The translations under genes were made by a program, and so were the position numbers. A stretch of 51,405 nucleotides of DNA from NCBI GenBank assembly GCA_025698865.1, contig JAILWQ010000009.1, positions 1 to 51,405 on the forward strand. Direction: 5' to 3'. Below, in pieces: positions 1 through 7,735 of the stretch. A model generated the notes under the pieces. It worked only from the letters and a program-made list of their open reading frames with translations, did not search any database and was not told the origin of the DNA. The first letter of the stretch is position 1; each line of letters begins with the position of its first letter. Source of the stretch: Erythrobacter sp. (GTDB lineage: Bacteria > Pseudomonadota > Alphaproteobacteria > Sphingomonadales > Sphingomonadaceae).

Positions 1-51
1 GCAATGGCCTGCTTCGCTACGCCCTACGGGCTCCGCTACGCAGCCCATTGC
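1..51. repeat. Imperfect inverted repeat at left edge of window
   Basis: The ends GCAATGG (1-7) and CCATTGC (45-51) are perfect complements, and the 24-base arms pair at about three quarters of positions. The segment to about 118 shows no convincing coding sequence; an open frame from base 4 looks like a shadow. A second small hairpin, CCCAGCT (93-99) with AGCTGGG (107-113), sits immediately before the restriction-modification remnant. This is probably non-coding DNA of the mobile element; its role is unknown. Confidence 0.4.
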
Positions 52-91
52 TTCAACCGCGCTCATGCGCAACAAAACGGCTCGGCTCTAA

Positions 92-661
92 TCCCAGCTG
101 GAGGAAAGCTGGGGGTCACGTCAGATCTACGCGATCCTCCACGCGCCCTCCTATCGCAGTCGCTATGCCGAATTTCTGAAGTCGGATTTCCCGCGTATTC
201 CGATCCCGAAAGATCGTGCAACCTTTGCCGCGCTCGTCCCGCTCGGTCGCAGGCTCGTCGCGCTCCATTTGCTCAAGCCGGAGGAAGAGCCAGTCCTGAA
301 AAACCCGGACATCCGCTTCGCCGGAACGGCCGAGGCGCGGGTGGAGAAGGGCTATCCCAAGTACAAGAACGGCAAGGTCGAAATCAACGCAAACCGCTGG
401 TTCGAGGATGTCCCTAAGGAGACCTGGGAGTTCCATGTCGGCGGCTATCAGGTCTGCGACAAATGGCTGAAGGACCGCGCGGGCAAGGGCGGCCAGAACT
501 CCCGCCCTGGCCGTGTCCTAACCGAGGAAGACATCCTACACTATCGCCGCGTCGTTACCGCCCTCACTGAAACCCGCCGCATCATGGCCGAGATCGACAA
601 CGTGATCGAAACCCACGGCGGCTGGCCGGGGGCGTTTGCGATCGGCAATGGCGATAGTTGA
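92..661 (+). pseudogene. 3' remnant of a type ISP restriction-modification gene
   Basis: The frame is open from base 92 (in-frame stop at 89-91) and resembles the C-terminal target-recognition domain of type ISP restriction-methylation enzymes from about base 121. Family-like landmarks are YAILHAPSYRSRYAEFLK, then FPRIPIPKD, FHVGGYQVCDKWLKDR, LTEEDILHYRR and a tail matching the usual LxEIDxxI pattern. Family members are usually over 1,000 residues with helicase and N6-adenine methylase domains. Only about 180 residues remain and there is no start codon with the right context, so this is a broken gene. The first ten or so codons after the stop do not look like the family, so the junction is at about 119-125. 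It joins non-coding mobile-element DNA to the 3' end of a defence gene. Confidence 0.75.
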
Positions 662-979
662 CGCTCGATGGCGCTGCCCGGTCTCGGAGGAGAAGATCAT
701 GAGGAGGCGCTGAAGCCTTTGGGTCCTCGTGCGTCCGAGGCGGTGGCCGCAGGAGGGGCAGGTGCTGAGTCTGATACCGATGTCCCCCTCGGACAACACG
801 AGCGGTATTCGATAGGCGAAAGTCGTTTCTTTGAATGCCTGCGGCTCGATCAGGCCGGACGAGGAGGTGACCAGCTCCCGCCCGCACTTGCCCCGACCAT
901 CGGTCTGAAGTTCCCTGTCTTCGACGGGCGGATCGAGGCGAAATACGGAGTTCGAAACTACGTTCGGATGATCGCCCAA
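536..979 (-). CDS. Possible small zinc-ribbon protein or gene fragment
   Basis: On the minus strand, the frame starting with TTG at 979 has GC-rich third positions down to about base 660, more gene-like than the plus frame over the same bases. It contains a CPSCGHRL knuckle at about residues 74-81, possibly half of a zinc ribbon. The reading then continues into the 3' end of the restriction-modification remnant, which it can only overlap by accident, so the real product, if any, is the first 105 or so residues and the 3' end has been lost. I do not recognise the family. It may be a decayed fragment between two unrelated cargo genes; the plus-strand gene starting at 968 would overlap its start by 12 bases. 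Confidence 0.25.
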   Translation of the reverse strand: MGDHPNVVSNSVFRLDPPVEDRELQTDGRGKCGRELVTSSSGLIEPQAFKETTFAYRIPLVLSEGDIGIRLSTCPSCGHRLGRTRTQRLQRLLMIFSSETGQRHRASTIAIADRKRPRPAAVGFDHVVDLGHDAAGFSEGGNDAAIV

Positions 980-1927
980 TTCTTCACAGAAATCGATGAG
1001 GGCTTCGGTAAAATCCTACAGAAGATGACGCGTGGCCATGTTCCACTTCAGGCCGCTATTTCAATCGTTGATATGTATCGCGATGCCCATATTTACGAAT
1101 TACGAGTGAGGCAGATTAAGAGTGCGAGCAAGAATGAATTTTACATTCGAAGCCTTGAGCCGAGAGCTGGACGCACAAAGGTTGCGCGATTTAATTCCGA
1201 TGATGTTTCTCTAGTTCCAGGGTATGACGAAGATGTCGTCATGCTGATCCAACGAGAAGTTCTCATCGGCGGTAAAAGTGACGAAATTATGTGGTCTCTT
1301 CAGCCGGTGGCATTTACCTACCACGCCATGATGAGGCTCTGGGAGCGCGGTGCTTGTAATGGGCAAAATTTTCATCTCATCATGGCCGAAGCATTCAACC
1401 GAGTGCGAGGGGTATCTGCACTTGTAGAGCTTTCATGCCTGCTGACGGAAGGAGTGCTTCCGCACTACATTGCAGTGCCCATATTGGATGGTTTTCTGGT
1501 CCTATCGCGTCGCGACACAGTTGCAAGATCTGAAGAGGCTCGCTGGGGAGGGAGACGGAATAGCCGCGGTGGCCAGGAGTTACGTTCGCAAGAGGAAGGT
1601 TATTTCGTAGGTGAGGCCTACCTTCAAGCGAATGGCGAGTACTTTACTGAATATGATTGCTGGTTTGCCGCTACATATATGGGGGCGAATGACCTCGGCA
1701 GTTGGGAGCGAAGTTTAGCAGCAGAAAAGTTCACTGACATGCTCGTTAATTTGGATCTCGATCAAGTAGCGCGTGTTCGTGAGCGGATCATGCGATCATC
1801 CAGCAAGTCTTTCGACATGAATATCCATATTGAAGTGCCGCATCCCCAGAAGGTGATGGAGTTGCAACGTGAAATGCTGCCGAGGCCAGACGCTCCTGAC
1901 GACCGCATCCATTTCATCGACTTCTGA
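968..1927 (+). CDS. Hypothetical protein, AT-rich cargo gene
   Basis: Encodes about 319 residues from ATG 968; the same frame is open back to 668, but the upstream part has different composition and weak codon bias, so I prefer 968. There is no signal peptide or obvious membrane helix. The protein is mixed alpha/beta in appearance, with a long central segment rich in aromatic residues and a charged, arginine/glycine-rich stretch at about residues 185-210. I recognise no family. The gene is visibly AT-richer than everything around it and uses codons such as TTA, AGA and ATT that neighbours avoid, a sign of recent acquisition. It lies between a restriction-modification remnant and an AIPR-like gene, so a defence or nucleic-acid role is possible but only inferred from position. 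Confidence 0.6.
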   Translation: MIAQFFTEIDEGFGKILQKMTRGHVPLQAAISIVDMYRDAHIYELRVRQIKSASKNEFYIRSLEPRAGRTKVARFNSDDVSLVPGYDEDVVMLIQREVLIGGKSDEIMWSLQPVAFTYHAMMRLWERGACNGQNFHLIMAEAFNRVRGVSALVELSCLLTEGVLPHYIAVPILDGFLVLSRRDTVARSEEARWGGRRNSRGGQELRSQEEGYFVGEAYLQANGEYFTEYDCWFAATYMGANDLGSWERSLAAEKFTDMLVNLDLDQVARVRERIMRSSSKSFDMNIHIEVPHPQKVMELQREMLPRPDAPDDRIHFIDF

Positions 1928-2152
1928 CGCACATCGCACTGCTGGTCTGGTTGGGCGTTTGACTCACGGGATCATTTATGTCATCGTTTCCCACGTTCGC
2001 CGAGATGGTGGGCTGAAAATGAACCTGGATTGGTTCTGGATGGGGTTGTCACCGGATGGTGGCGGTTGAGCGGTCTAACCCACTGTCTCTTTCCGTTGGT
2101 TTGGAATGCCAACGCCGTTCAGCGCCAGTCCTCCTGGAAAGGAAGACTACAA

Positions 2153-3508
2153 ATGAACCCGAACGAACTTCTGATCCGCTTTGAAACCGTTGATCGCCAG
2201 ACCGAAGGGCCTGTGACGCGCCTCATCGGCTTTGCGCGTGCACGCAATCTCCTGCCACTGTTGGATGCTGCCGACCTTGAGGCCAATCCGCGCACCGCGA
2301 AGGTCGGACCGATCACTGCGGATATTATCGAGTCGATCCAGACAACACCGCAGCTGTTTCCGTTCAAGACCAAGGGAATCCTTGTAGCATCGGCCAATTG
2401 CCGGGAGCTTGAGCGCCGCCGCTACCATATGACCTTCGAAAACCCTGCGATCGAAGGGATCCTGGACGGAGGGCACAATACGCTTGCCATCGGTCTTCAC
2501 ATTCTGGGCGCGGCGGGCGTCGAACCCAAGGAGCTGAAGAAGGTCAAGAGTTGGCCCGAATTCAAGGTCGCTTGGGAAACGCATCACGATAAGGTGAAGG
2601 AACTGAAGGGGGCTGCGGCATCCGGTGAAGGTGGGCCGCTCGATTTTCTCGTCCCGCTCGAAGTGTTGATCCCTGCCGATCCCGATGATGAAATCGAGCT
2701 CGAGGCATTTACGAGCTCGCTGTTCGAGATCTGCGCAGCGCGCAACAACAACCGCCAGCTGGCAGATGAGGCAAAGGCGAACAAGAAGGGGCTGTACGAT
2801 TACCTTCGTGAGCAGGTTCCGGCGGACATTTCCAAGCGCGTCGAATGGAAGTCGAACGACGGCGGCGATGTCAAAGTGCGGGACATCGTTGCACTTTCTT
2901 GGGTTCCCTTGGCTGCGGCCACGCTTCCGGAGGGCGTCTCCGTACCGCGTACCGCCGATATCTACAGCGGCAAGGGCAAGTGCTCGATGGCATTTGATTC
3001 TTTGATGGAGCATCCGGCGGTTTCGACCCCGACGGGTGACGGGACGTTCGAACTACACAACGTTGCCATCGCAAGCGCGCTCAAGATCGCGGGTGACATG
3101 CCGGCGTTGTTCGATCAGCTTTATGCAGCGTTCCCAGGCTCCTATAACCGCAATCAGGGCAGCTTCGGCCTTCTCCGCGCAGTTACGCCCGCCGATAAGC
3201 TGAAGACTAAGCCTCGGACGCCCTACGGGAAGACAAATTCGGCCTATCGGTACCCGGACGGCTTCATCGTGCCGCTCGCCGTGGGTCTGCGTGCTTTGCT
3301 CAAGACCGAGGCTGATGGCAAACTGGTATGGAAGACCGATCCGTCGGAATTCATCGAAAAGCACCTCGATGAGATTGTACGGAAATACAAGGTTTTGATC
3401 CAGGCCTTTGGTGGCGATGCGCAGAAGATCGGCAAGAACGAGGGCAGCTATGCGCTGGCGCTGGACGCCTTTGAAACCGAGCTGCTCAAGCTCGCTCAGA
3501 ATAGCTGA
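2153..3508 (+). CDS. AIPR / DGQHR-like protein, candidate phage-defence factor
   Basis: Encodes 451 residues from ATG 2153, chosen because a GGAAAGGAAG ribosome site lies just upstream; the frame is open to 2030 without one. Residues about 95-110 carry GILDGGHNTLAIGLHIL, which resembles the DGQHR or NGxQT signature of DndB/DGQHR and AIPR (abortive infection phage resistance) proteins. About 80 residues later, ICAARNNNRQLADEAKAN resembles the Asn-rich AIPR segment that follows it. Both family links are made by eye. No catalytic motif is evident. AIPR proteins are often found in defence clusters with restriction genes, which fits the type ISP remnant upstream. An HTH gene starts 11 bases after its stop, suggesting a two-gene operon. 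A ParB-like fold without defence function is the main alternative. Confidence 0.55.
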   Translation: MNPNELLIRFETVDRQTEGPVTRLIGFARARNLLPLLDAADLEANPRTAKVGPITADIIESIQTTPQLFPFKTKGILVASANCRELERRRYHMTFENPAIEGILDGGHNTLAIGLHILGAAGVEPKELKKVKSWPEFKVAWETHHDKVKELKGAAASGEGGPLDFLVPLEVLIPADPDDEIELEAFTSSLFEICAARNNNRQLADEAKANKKGLYDYLREQVPADISKRVEWKSNDGGDVKVRDIVALSWVPLAAATLPEGVSVPRTADIYSGKGKCSMAFDSLMEHPAVSTPTGDGTFELHNVAIASALKIAGDMPALFDQLYAAFPGSYNRNQGSFGLLRAVTPADKLKTKPRTPYGKTNSAYRYPDGFIVPLAVGLRALLKTEADGKLVWKTDPSEFIEKHLDEIVRKYKVLIQAFGGDAQKIGKNEGSYALALDAFETELLKLAQNS

Positions 3509-3519
3509 GGGAGGTGATC

Positions 3520-3828
3520 ATGGCGTATAGAGCAAAGCCGAGCGGCGTCCGCCTTTCCGAAGCCGATGCCGCAACGATCAAGGGAATGCTAGCCCGCGGT
3601 GATCGCCAACATGACATCGCGGCATGGTTCGGTGTCAATGGCGGTCGGATTGCGGAAATCGCGACCGGCAAGACATTCAGCGGGGCCGTTCCGTCTGTAG
3701 CGGCGAACCTGCCACCGCCGGGACCCTATCCGGCCGGGAAGGATGCGTATGCCGCGCTGACAGCGCTACATAGGGCAAAGCAGGCGATTACCGCAGCGGA
3801 AGAAATGGTGAGCGCCCAGCTGCGCTGA
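3520..3828 (+). CDS. Small helix-turn-helix protein
   Basis: Encodes 102 residues. ATG 3520 is chosen over the in-frame GTG 3514 because GGGAGGTGATC forms a good ribosome site just before it. Residues about 10-45 form a homeodomain-like HTH of the Hin/resolvase type: LSEADAATIKGMLARGD, then HDIAAWFGVNGGRIAEI. The rest is a proline-rich linker and a C-terminal amphipathic helix. It follows the AIPR-like gene by 11 bases and probably shares its transcript, so it could be its regulator or a DNA-binding partner. The exact role is unknown. Its codon use is like the conjugation genes and unlike the AT-rich gene upstream. Confidence 0.65.
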   Translation: MAYRAKPSGVRLSEADAATIKGMLARGDRQHDIAAWFGVNGGRIAEIATGKTFSGAVPSVAANLPPPGPYPAGKDAYAALTALHRAKQAITAAEEMVSAQLR

Positions 3829-3833
3829 TTGGA

Positions 3834-3875
3834 TTGGGTCGGCACTCGGGTTTCATACCTCCAGCGCCGACCCAA
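3834..3875. terminator. Hairpin between convergent genes
   Basis: TTGGGTCGGC (3834-3843) and GCCGACCCAA (3866-3875) form a perfect 10-base stem around a 22-base loop, exactly filling the gap between the HTH gene and the convergent ardC-like gene. There is no T-run on either side, so a two-way terminator is likely from position but not proven; it could also be a protein-binding site. Confidence 0.4.
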
Positions 3876-3879
3876 CACC

Positions 3880-4764
3880 TTATCGGTTCGCTTCTTCCAA
3901 CCACTCCGCCGCCTTCGCCGCCGCGCTCGCGGCGGCAAAGATCGCCCGGTTATCGCCCTTGAGCACCTTGAGCCAGCTGGCGAGGTAGCAGGCATGGTCC
4001 GGACGCGGGGTGACCGACAGCCCGAGGTCGCCGCACAGGAAGGCTGAGCCAAGCTCGGCGACCAGTTCTTCCATGGCATAGGCTTCGTCGCCGAAGCGCT
4101 TGCCGAAGGTGCGGGCGAGACGGTGATCGGCTCCGGTCCAGTGGACCAGCTCGTGGAGCAGGATGGCATACCAGTTCTGCGCCGCGCTGGCGGTGGCGGT
4201 GCCGAAGAACCGCTCGCGGTCCGGCATGGTGATCGTGTCGGTAGAGGGGGTGTAGTGGGCGCTCTCACCCTGAATGCGGATGGCAGCCCCGGCGGCGGCG
4301 ATGAAGGCGTCGACATCAGGGACGGGATCAAAGGCCTCGGCTTCCGGCACCTCGGGGAGAGCGTAGCCCTCGACCTGCGCGATGTTGAACACGTGGGAGC
4401 CCTGCGCGAAGATCCGGCCTTGGCCCTCGCGTGCCTCGTCTTCGCTGCCCTCGGGCTTGTCCAGAACCTTGTAGAACACGATCGGCGAAGCCTTTTCGCC
4501 CTTGCGGACCTGCGCGCCGAGCGATTGCCACTGGCGATAGGTTGCCCAGAGACCGTGCCCAAAGTCCTGCGCCTCGGCGCTGGCCCAGAGGGCGAGGACA
4601 TTGACGCCGCGATAGGCCTTGCGGGTGACCGCATTGACGGGCCGCGTGAGCGGCGCGCTGCTGCGGTGCCAGGGAAGGGTGTAGTCGCCGGTGCCGCGCT
4701 CCAGCGTGGCGATGATCTGGTTGGTGATGGTGTCGTAGATACTGGCGGTTGCGGTGCTGGCCAT
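3880..4764 (-). CDS. ardC: ArdC-like antirestriction protein / zincin-like metallopeptidase
   Basis: Encodes 294 residues from ATG 4764, preceded by GGAAGGAT; an in-frame extension to 4857 lacks a ribosome site. The N-terminal half is the ssDNA-binding ArdC domain (DUF1738 type): IYDTITNQIIATLERG, PWHR, and the YRGVNVLALW stretch. The C-terminal half is a zincin-like domain with HELVHW (His204-Glu-x-x-His) and the following GADHRLAR and EELVAELGSAFLC helices. ArdC proteins of conjugative elements protect incoming single-stranded DNA from host restriction. It lies downstream of the relaxase on the same strand. The 220-base upstream gap contains an elaborate nested hairpin. Function in this host is inferred from family only. 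Confidence 0.88.
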   Translation of the reverse strand: MASTATASIYDTITNQIIATLERGTGDYTLPWHRSSAPLTRPVNAVTRKAYRGVNVLALWASAEAQDFGHGLWATYRQWQSLGAQVRKGEKASPIVFYKVLDKPEGSEDEAREGQGRIFAQGSHVFNIAQVEGYALPEVPEAEAFDPVPDVDAFIAAAGAAIRIQGESAHYTPSTDTITMPDRERFFGTATASAAQNWYAILLHELVHWTGADHRLARTFGKRFGDEAYAMEELVAELGSAFLCGDLGLSVTPRPDHACYLASWLKVLKGDNRAIFAAASAAAKAAEWLEEANR

Positions 4765-4819
4765 GAGAGTAATCCTTCGTCCTGTCGTTGGGAACGCGGA
4801 TGAAGGGACGGGCCGGATG

Positions 4820-4905
4820 GCCGGGCGGGTCAGCGCGAAGCGCGGAACAGCCAACACGGGAGGGCGAAGCCCGAAGGAGCGGGCAGGCTGTTGATCCCGC
4901 CCGGC
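4820..4905 (-). promoter_or_regulatory. Nested multi-hairpin upstream of ardC-like gene
   Basis: An outer perfect 10-base stem (GCCGGGCGGG 4820-4829 with CCCGCCCGGC 4896-4905) encloses a second stem (AACAGCC 4846-4852 with GGCTGTT 4886-4892) and two GAA-loop hairpins, GCGC-GAA-GCGC (4833-4843) and GGGC-GAA-GCCC (4862-4872). The stems nest without clashing, so the whole 86 bases can fold into one branched structure. It lies 55 bases upstream of the ardC start. Options are an RNA leader, an accessory transfer site, or a single-stranded promoter of the Frpo/ssi type that drives antirestriction genes during DNA entry. Confidence 0.5.
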
Positions 4906-4984
4906 ACGGCCTGTTCTACAAGGAGCAGTTCATTCCAATGGCAGGGGGAAGGATGCCATGGCCCTGAAGTCACGCCCTACATAA

Positions 4985-7735
4985 TCAGCCGAGACCAGCC
5001 CCCAGAGACTTCGCCTTCGCGGCCTCGAGAGTACTGACCTCCATGGCAGTCTGCTTCTCGCCCGCGCGCTCGTGGATGGCGCGGATCAGCCGCGGCCTGT
5101 CGTCGGTGACTACAATGGCTTCTGACTTCGCGCGCGAGAGCGCGACATAGAGCATCTTCTGATCGACCAGATTGGCGGAGCGGCTGTCGGCGTGGATCAG
5201 CACCCGCTCGGCGGTCTGGCCCTGCGCGGCGTGGGCGGTCTGGACATAGGCATGGCGCAGATGGGCGTCGCGGGGGTCGGCCAGATCAAGCCGCTGCTCG
5301 CGGCCATTGGCCAGTGCGATGGTCGCCTGCTGGCGCTCGGGATCGATGCCGGTGATGGTGCCGCGCAGCCCATTGATGCGCCCGGCCTCGCGGTCGTTGC
5401 GGGTGAACTGCACCCGGTCGCCCGCCTGCAGCTCCATCGGCTTTGGCTCGAACACCTCGACCTTGCCCGCGCCCCATTGGCGCAGCCGCCAGTCGATATC
5501 TGACCCGTCGGCGGACTTGAGCGTGATGGCGGCCTTCTCCCCGTCGATGCGCTCGACCCGGTAGGCAGCGCCGCGCGTCACGCCCTTGTCGGCATAGTCG
5601 CGCAGGAACCGCACCGTGTCGCCAGGCGCATAGCTTGCCGGATCGCGGGCCTCGATGCGCGACAGGTTCTTGGCGACTAGGCTTTCCATGGTGACGGAAG
5701 GGCCGGACAGGACTCCGGCTGCGGCAAGCTCGCCGCGGATATCGGCGGTGAGCGCATCGCGACCATCTCGGGATGGCTCGATGACAAGGGTGCGCCCCCG
5801 CTCGCTGGCATCGAGCGCAGCATAGGCCTTGGCCATGGCGGCAAAGCGCTCGCCCTGACTGCCATGGGCAACAATCTTCCTGCCTCCGCGCTCCAGCGCG
5901 TCCAGCGCCTTCCGTGCATCGCCTTCGATCGATGCCAGCACCGCCTCGCGCGTCGCGGTATTGGTCTGGCGCACAACATTATCGAGCCGTGCGGTGGCCA
6001 TGCCGGCGGATTGCAGCTGCGCAAAGGCTGCGCCTGCGCCAACCGAACCGAGCTGCTTAACATCGCCAACCAGAACGACACGCGCCTTGCTGTCAGCAGC
6101 AAGGCCAAGCAGCGCCGCCATATCGCGGGCGGACAGCAGCGAGGCCTCATCGACAATCCACACGCCGCCCGACAGTGAAGCACTGTTGCGCGCGAGCTGC
6201 CGGGCAACGGTCTCGCCGCGCTGGCCAAGCGCATCGCCGAGCGTCTGCGCAGCGGACGCGGTCGGCGCAAGCGCGGTCACCGCAACCCCGCGCGCCTGCG
6301 CTTCGCGCGCAAAGGTCGCCAGCACAGTGGTCGTTTTGGCCGTCCCGGCATAGCCCTGAAGGCCAGTCACGCGGTGCGGGCTGGTGAGCAGCGCGCGGGT
6401 GGCCGCGCGCTGGCCTTCATTCCAGGGGTGATCGGATCGAAGCTCGGCGCGCGCAACCGCGCTGGCAGCCTGCTTCGCCGACAGGATCGGCGCAGCCGCC
6501 CCGCGTCCCTCGGCCTCAAGACGCACTAGCTGCCGCTCATGAGCAATGTTTTCGGCAGTGGTGAACCCGGCGAATTCCGCGCCGCGATTGTCGAGGAAGG
6601 TACGCGGCACTAGCGCGCCGTCGCCCTGCGCGCGGGAGACAGCTGCGCTGATCTGCGCCGATGTTGCGCGCCCCAAGCCATAGCGCCCGGCCTCTTTCTC
6701 CAGCTCGGCGGCGGCAAACACGGCTTGCCGTTCGCCAAGATTGGCGGCGGCAAGAGCAACGGCCTGATGGGCGGTGATCTGTCCCTGCGCGGACAGCGCA
6801 CTGCCATGCTCGGAACTGGCCGCTGCTTCCTTGCTGGCTGCGACCAGAGCCTCCCGCGCATCTTTCCCGAACCCCGCCGCATCCGCCTCCGCGCGCCAGC
6901 TGCTGACCAGTTCGCCCCGCTCCAGGTTCTGCTTGGCCTCGCGGGTATCGAGCGCGGCGATCTGCTTTTCCTCGGCGGATGCGGTTGCGCGGGTCTGGCC
7001 GCGCTCTGCGAGCCGGGCTTCGACCTGGGCTGCACGTTCGCTGAAGGCGCGGATCACGGCGGCGGGGACACCCTTGATCTCGAACAGGGAGTCCTTCCCC
7101 TGCTCGATGGCATAGCCCAATGCCCGCACGCCCACCGCCAGCTCCTGCCGGTACACCGCGCCGATGGCCTTTTGCAGCTGGTAGAGTGCGCGCGGCTCCA
7201 GACTGCGCCAATTGCCCTCGGCGTCCTGCGTCATATTCATGATGACATTGTGGGTGTGAAGCTGCGGGTCCTGCGCCCGGCTCGTGTCGTGCCGGAAACT
7301 TGCAATCACGAGATTGTCGGTGGTCTGTCGCTGCTCGACCCCGCCGTCGGCGCGGATACGAGTTGCAGCGGCATGGCGCTCGACATAGGCCAGTGCCGCC
7401 TTCACGGCATTGTTATGCGCCACCACCAACCGGCGATCCCCCGCCACCTCGGCCATGATCGAGACCGACTTGGGCGCGCTCATGGTGACGTCCCAACCGG
7501 GCCGGTGCTGGAGCTTGCCCTCGCGCATTGTGCCAAGCTGTTGGCCATGGGGCAGCGTGCCATCAAGGATTTCACGAAAGGTCTCGCGGTTGACCTCGCC
7601 CGAGAGACCCAGCGCCTTGGCACCTTCGCCCTGCCATTCACTGGGCGAGATGCCCCCATCGGCGTAATAGTCATCCGATTCGAAGTAGTTCGCAGCGGCG
7701 GCCGAACTGCTGATCGCGCCAATGGTAGCAACCAT
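4985..7735 (-). CDS. MobF conjugative relaxase-helicase (TrwC/TraA-like)
   Basis: Encodes 916 residues, close to the usual length of TrwC. The N-terminal relaxase domain has candidate nicking tyrosines at Tyr17 and Tyr23/24 and the metal-binding three-histidine motif His149, His160, His162 (HDTSRAQDPQLHTHN), nearly the same positions I recall for TrwC (150/161/163). The C-terminal half is a RecD-like helicase: Walker A GYAGTAKTT at about residue 465, Walker B VWIVDEAS, and late motifs including HAYVQTAHAAQGQTAERV and YVALSRAKS. The enzyme would nick one strand at oriT, stay covalently attached and unwind the DNA for transfer. Its start overlaps the coupling-protein stop by one base, placing it third in a trwA-trwB-trwC-type operon. 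It appears intact. Confidence 0.93.
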   Translation of the reverse strand: MVATIGAISSSAAAANYFESDDYYADGGISPSEWQGEGAKALGLSGEVNRETFREILDGTLPHGQQLGTMREGKLQHRPGWDVTMSAPKSVSIMAEVAGDRRLVVAHNNAVKAALAYVERHAAATRIRADGGVEQRQTTDNLVIASFRHDTSRAQDPQLHTHNVIMNMTQDAEGNWRSLEPRALYQLQKAIGAVYRQELAVGVRALGYAIEQGKDSLFEIKGVPAAVIRAFSERAAQVEARLAERGQTRATASAEEKQIAALDTREAKQNLERGELVSSWRAEADAAGFGKDAREALVAASKEAAASSEHGSALSAQGQITAHQAVALAAANLGERQAVFAAAELEKEAGRYGLGRATSAQISAAVSRAQGDGALVPRTFLDNRGAEFAGFTTAENIAHERQLVRLEAEGRGAAAPILSAKQAASAVARAELRSDHPWNEGQRAATRALLTSPHRVTGLQGYAGTAKTTTVLATFAREAQARGVAVTALAPTASAAQTLGDALGQRGETVARQLARNSASLSGGVWIVDEASLLSARDMAALLGLAADSKARVVLVGDVKQLGSVGAGAAFAQLQSAGMATARLDNVVRQTNTATREAVLASIEGDARKALDALERGGRKIVAHGSQGERFAAMAKAYAALDASERGRTLVIEPSRDGRDALTADIRGELAAAGVLSGPSVTMESLVAKNLSRIEARDPASYAPGDTVRFLRDYADKGVTRGAAYRVERIDGEKAAITLKSADGSDIDWRLRQWGAGKVEVFEPKPMELQAGDRVQFTRNDREAGRINGLRGTITGIDPERQQATIALANGREQRLDLADPRDAHLRHAYVQTAHAAQGQTAERVLIHADSRSANLVDQKMLYVALSRAKSEAIVVTDDRPRLIRAIHERAGEKQTAMEVSTLEAAKAKSLGAGLG

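Noticed and set aside
4..417. 137-codon frame at left edge
   Set aside because: Starts in the inverted repeat and runs out of frame through the restriction-modification remnant; no family features.
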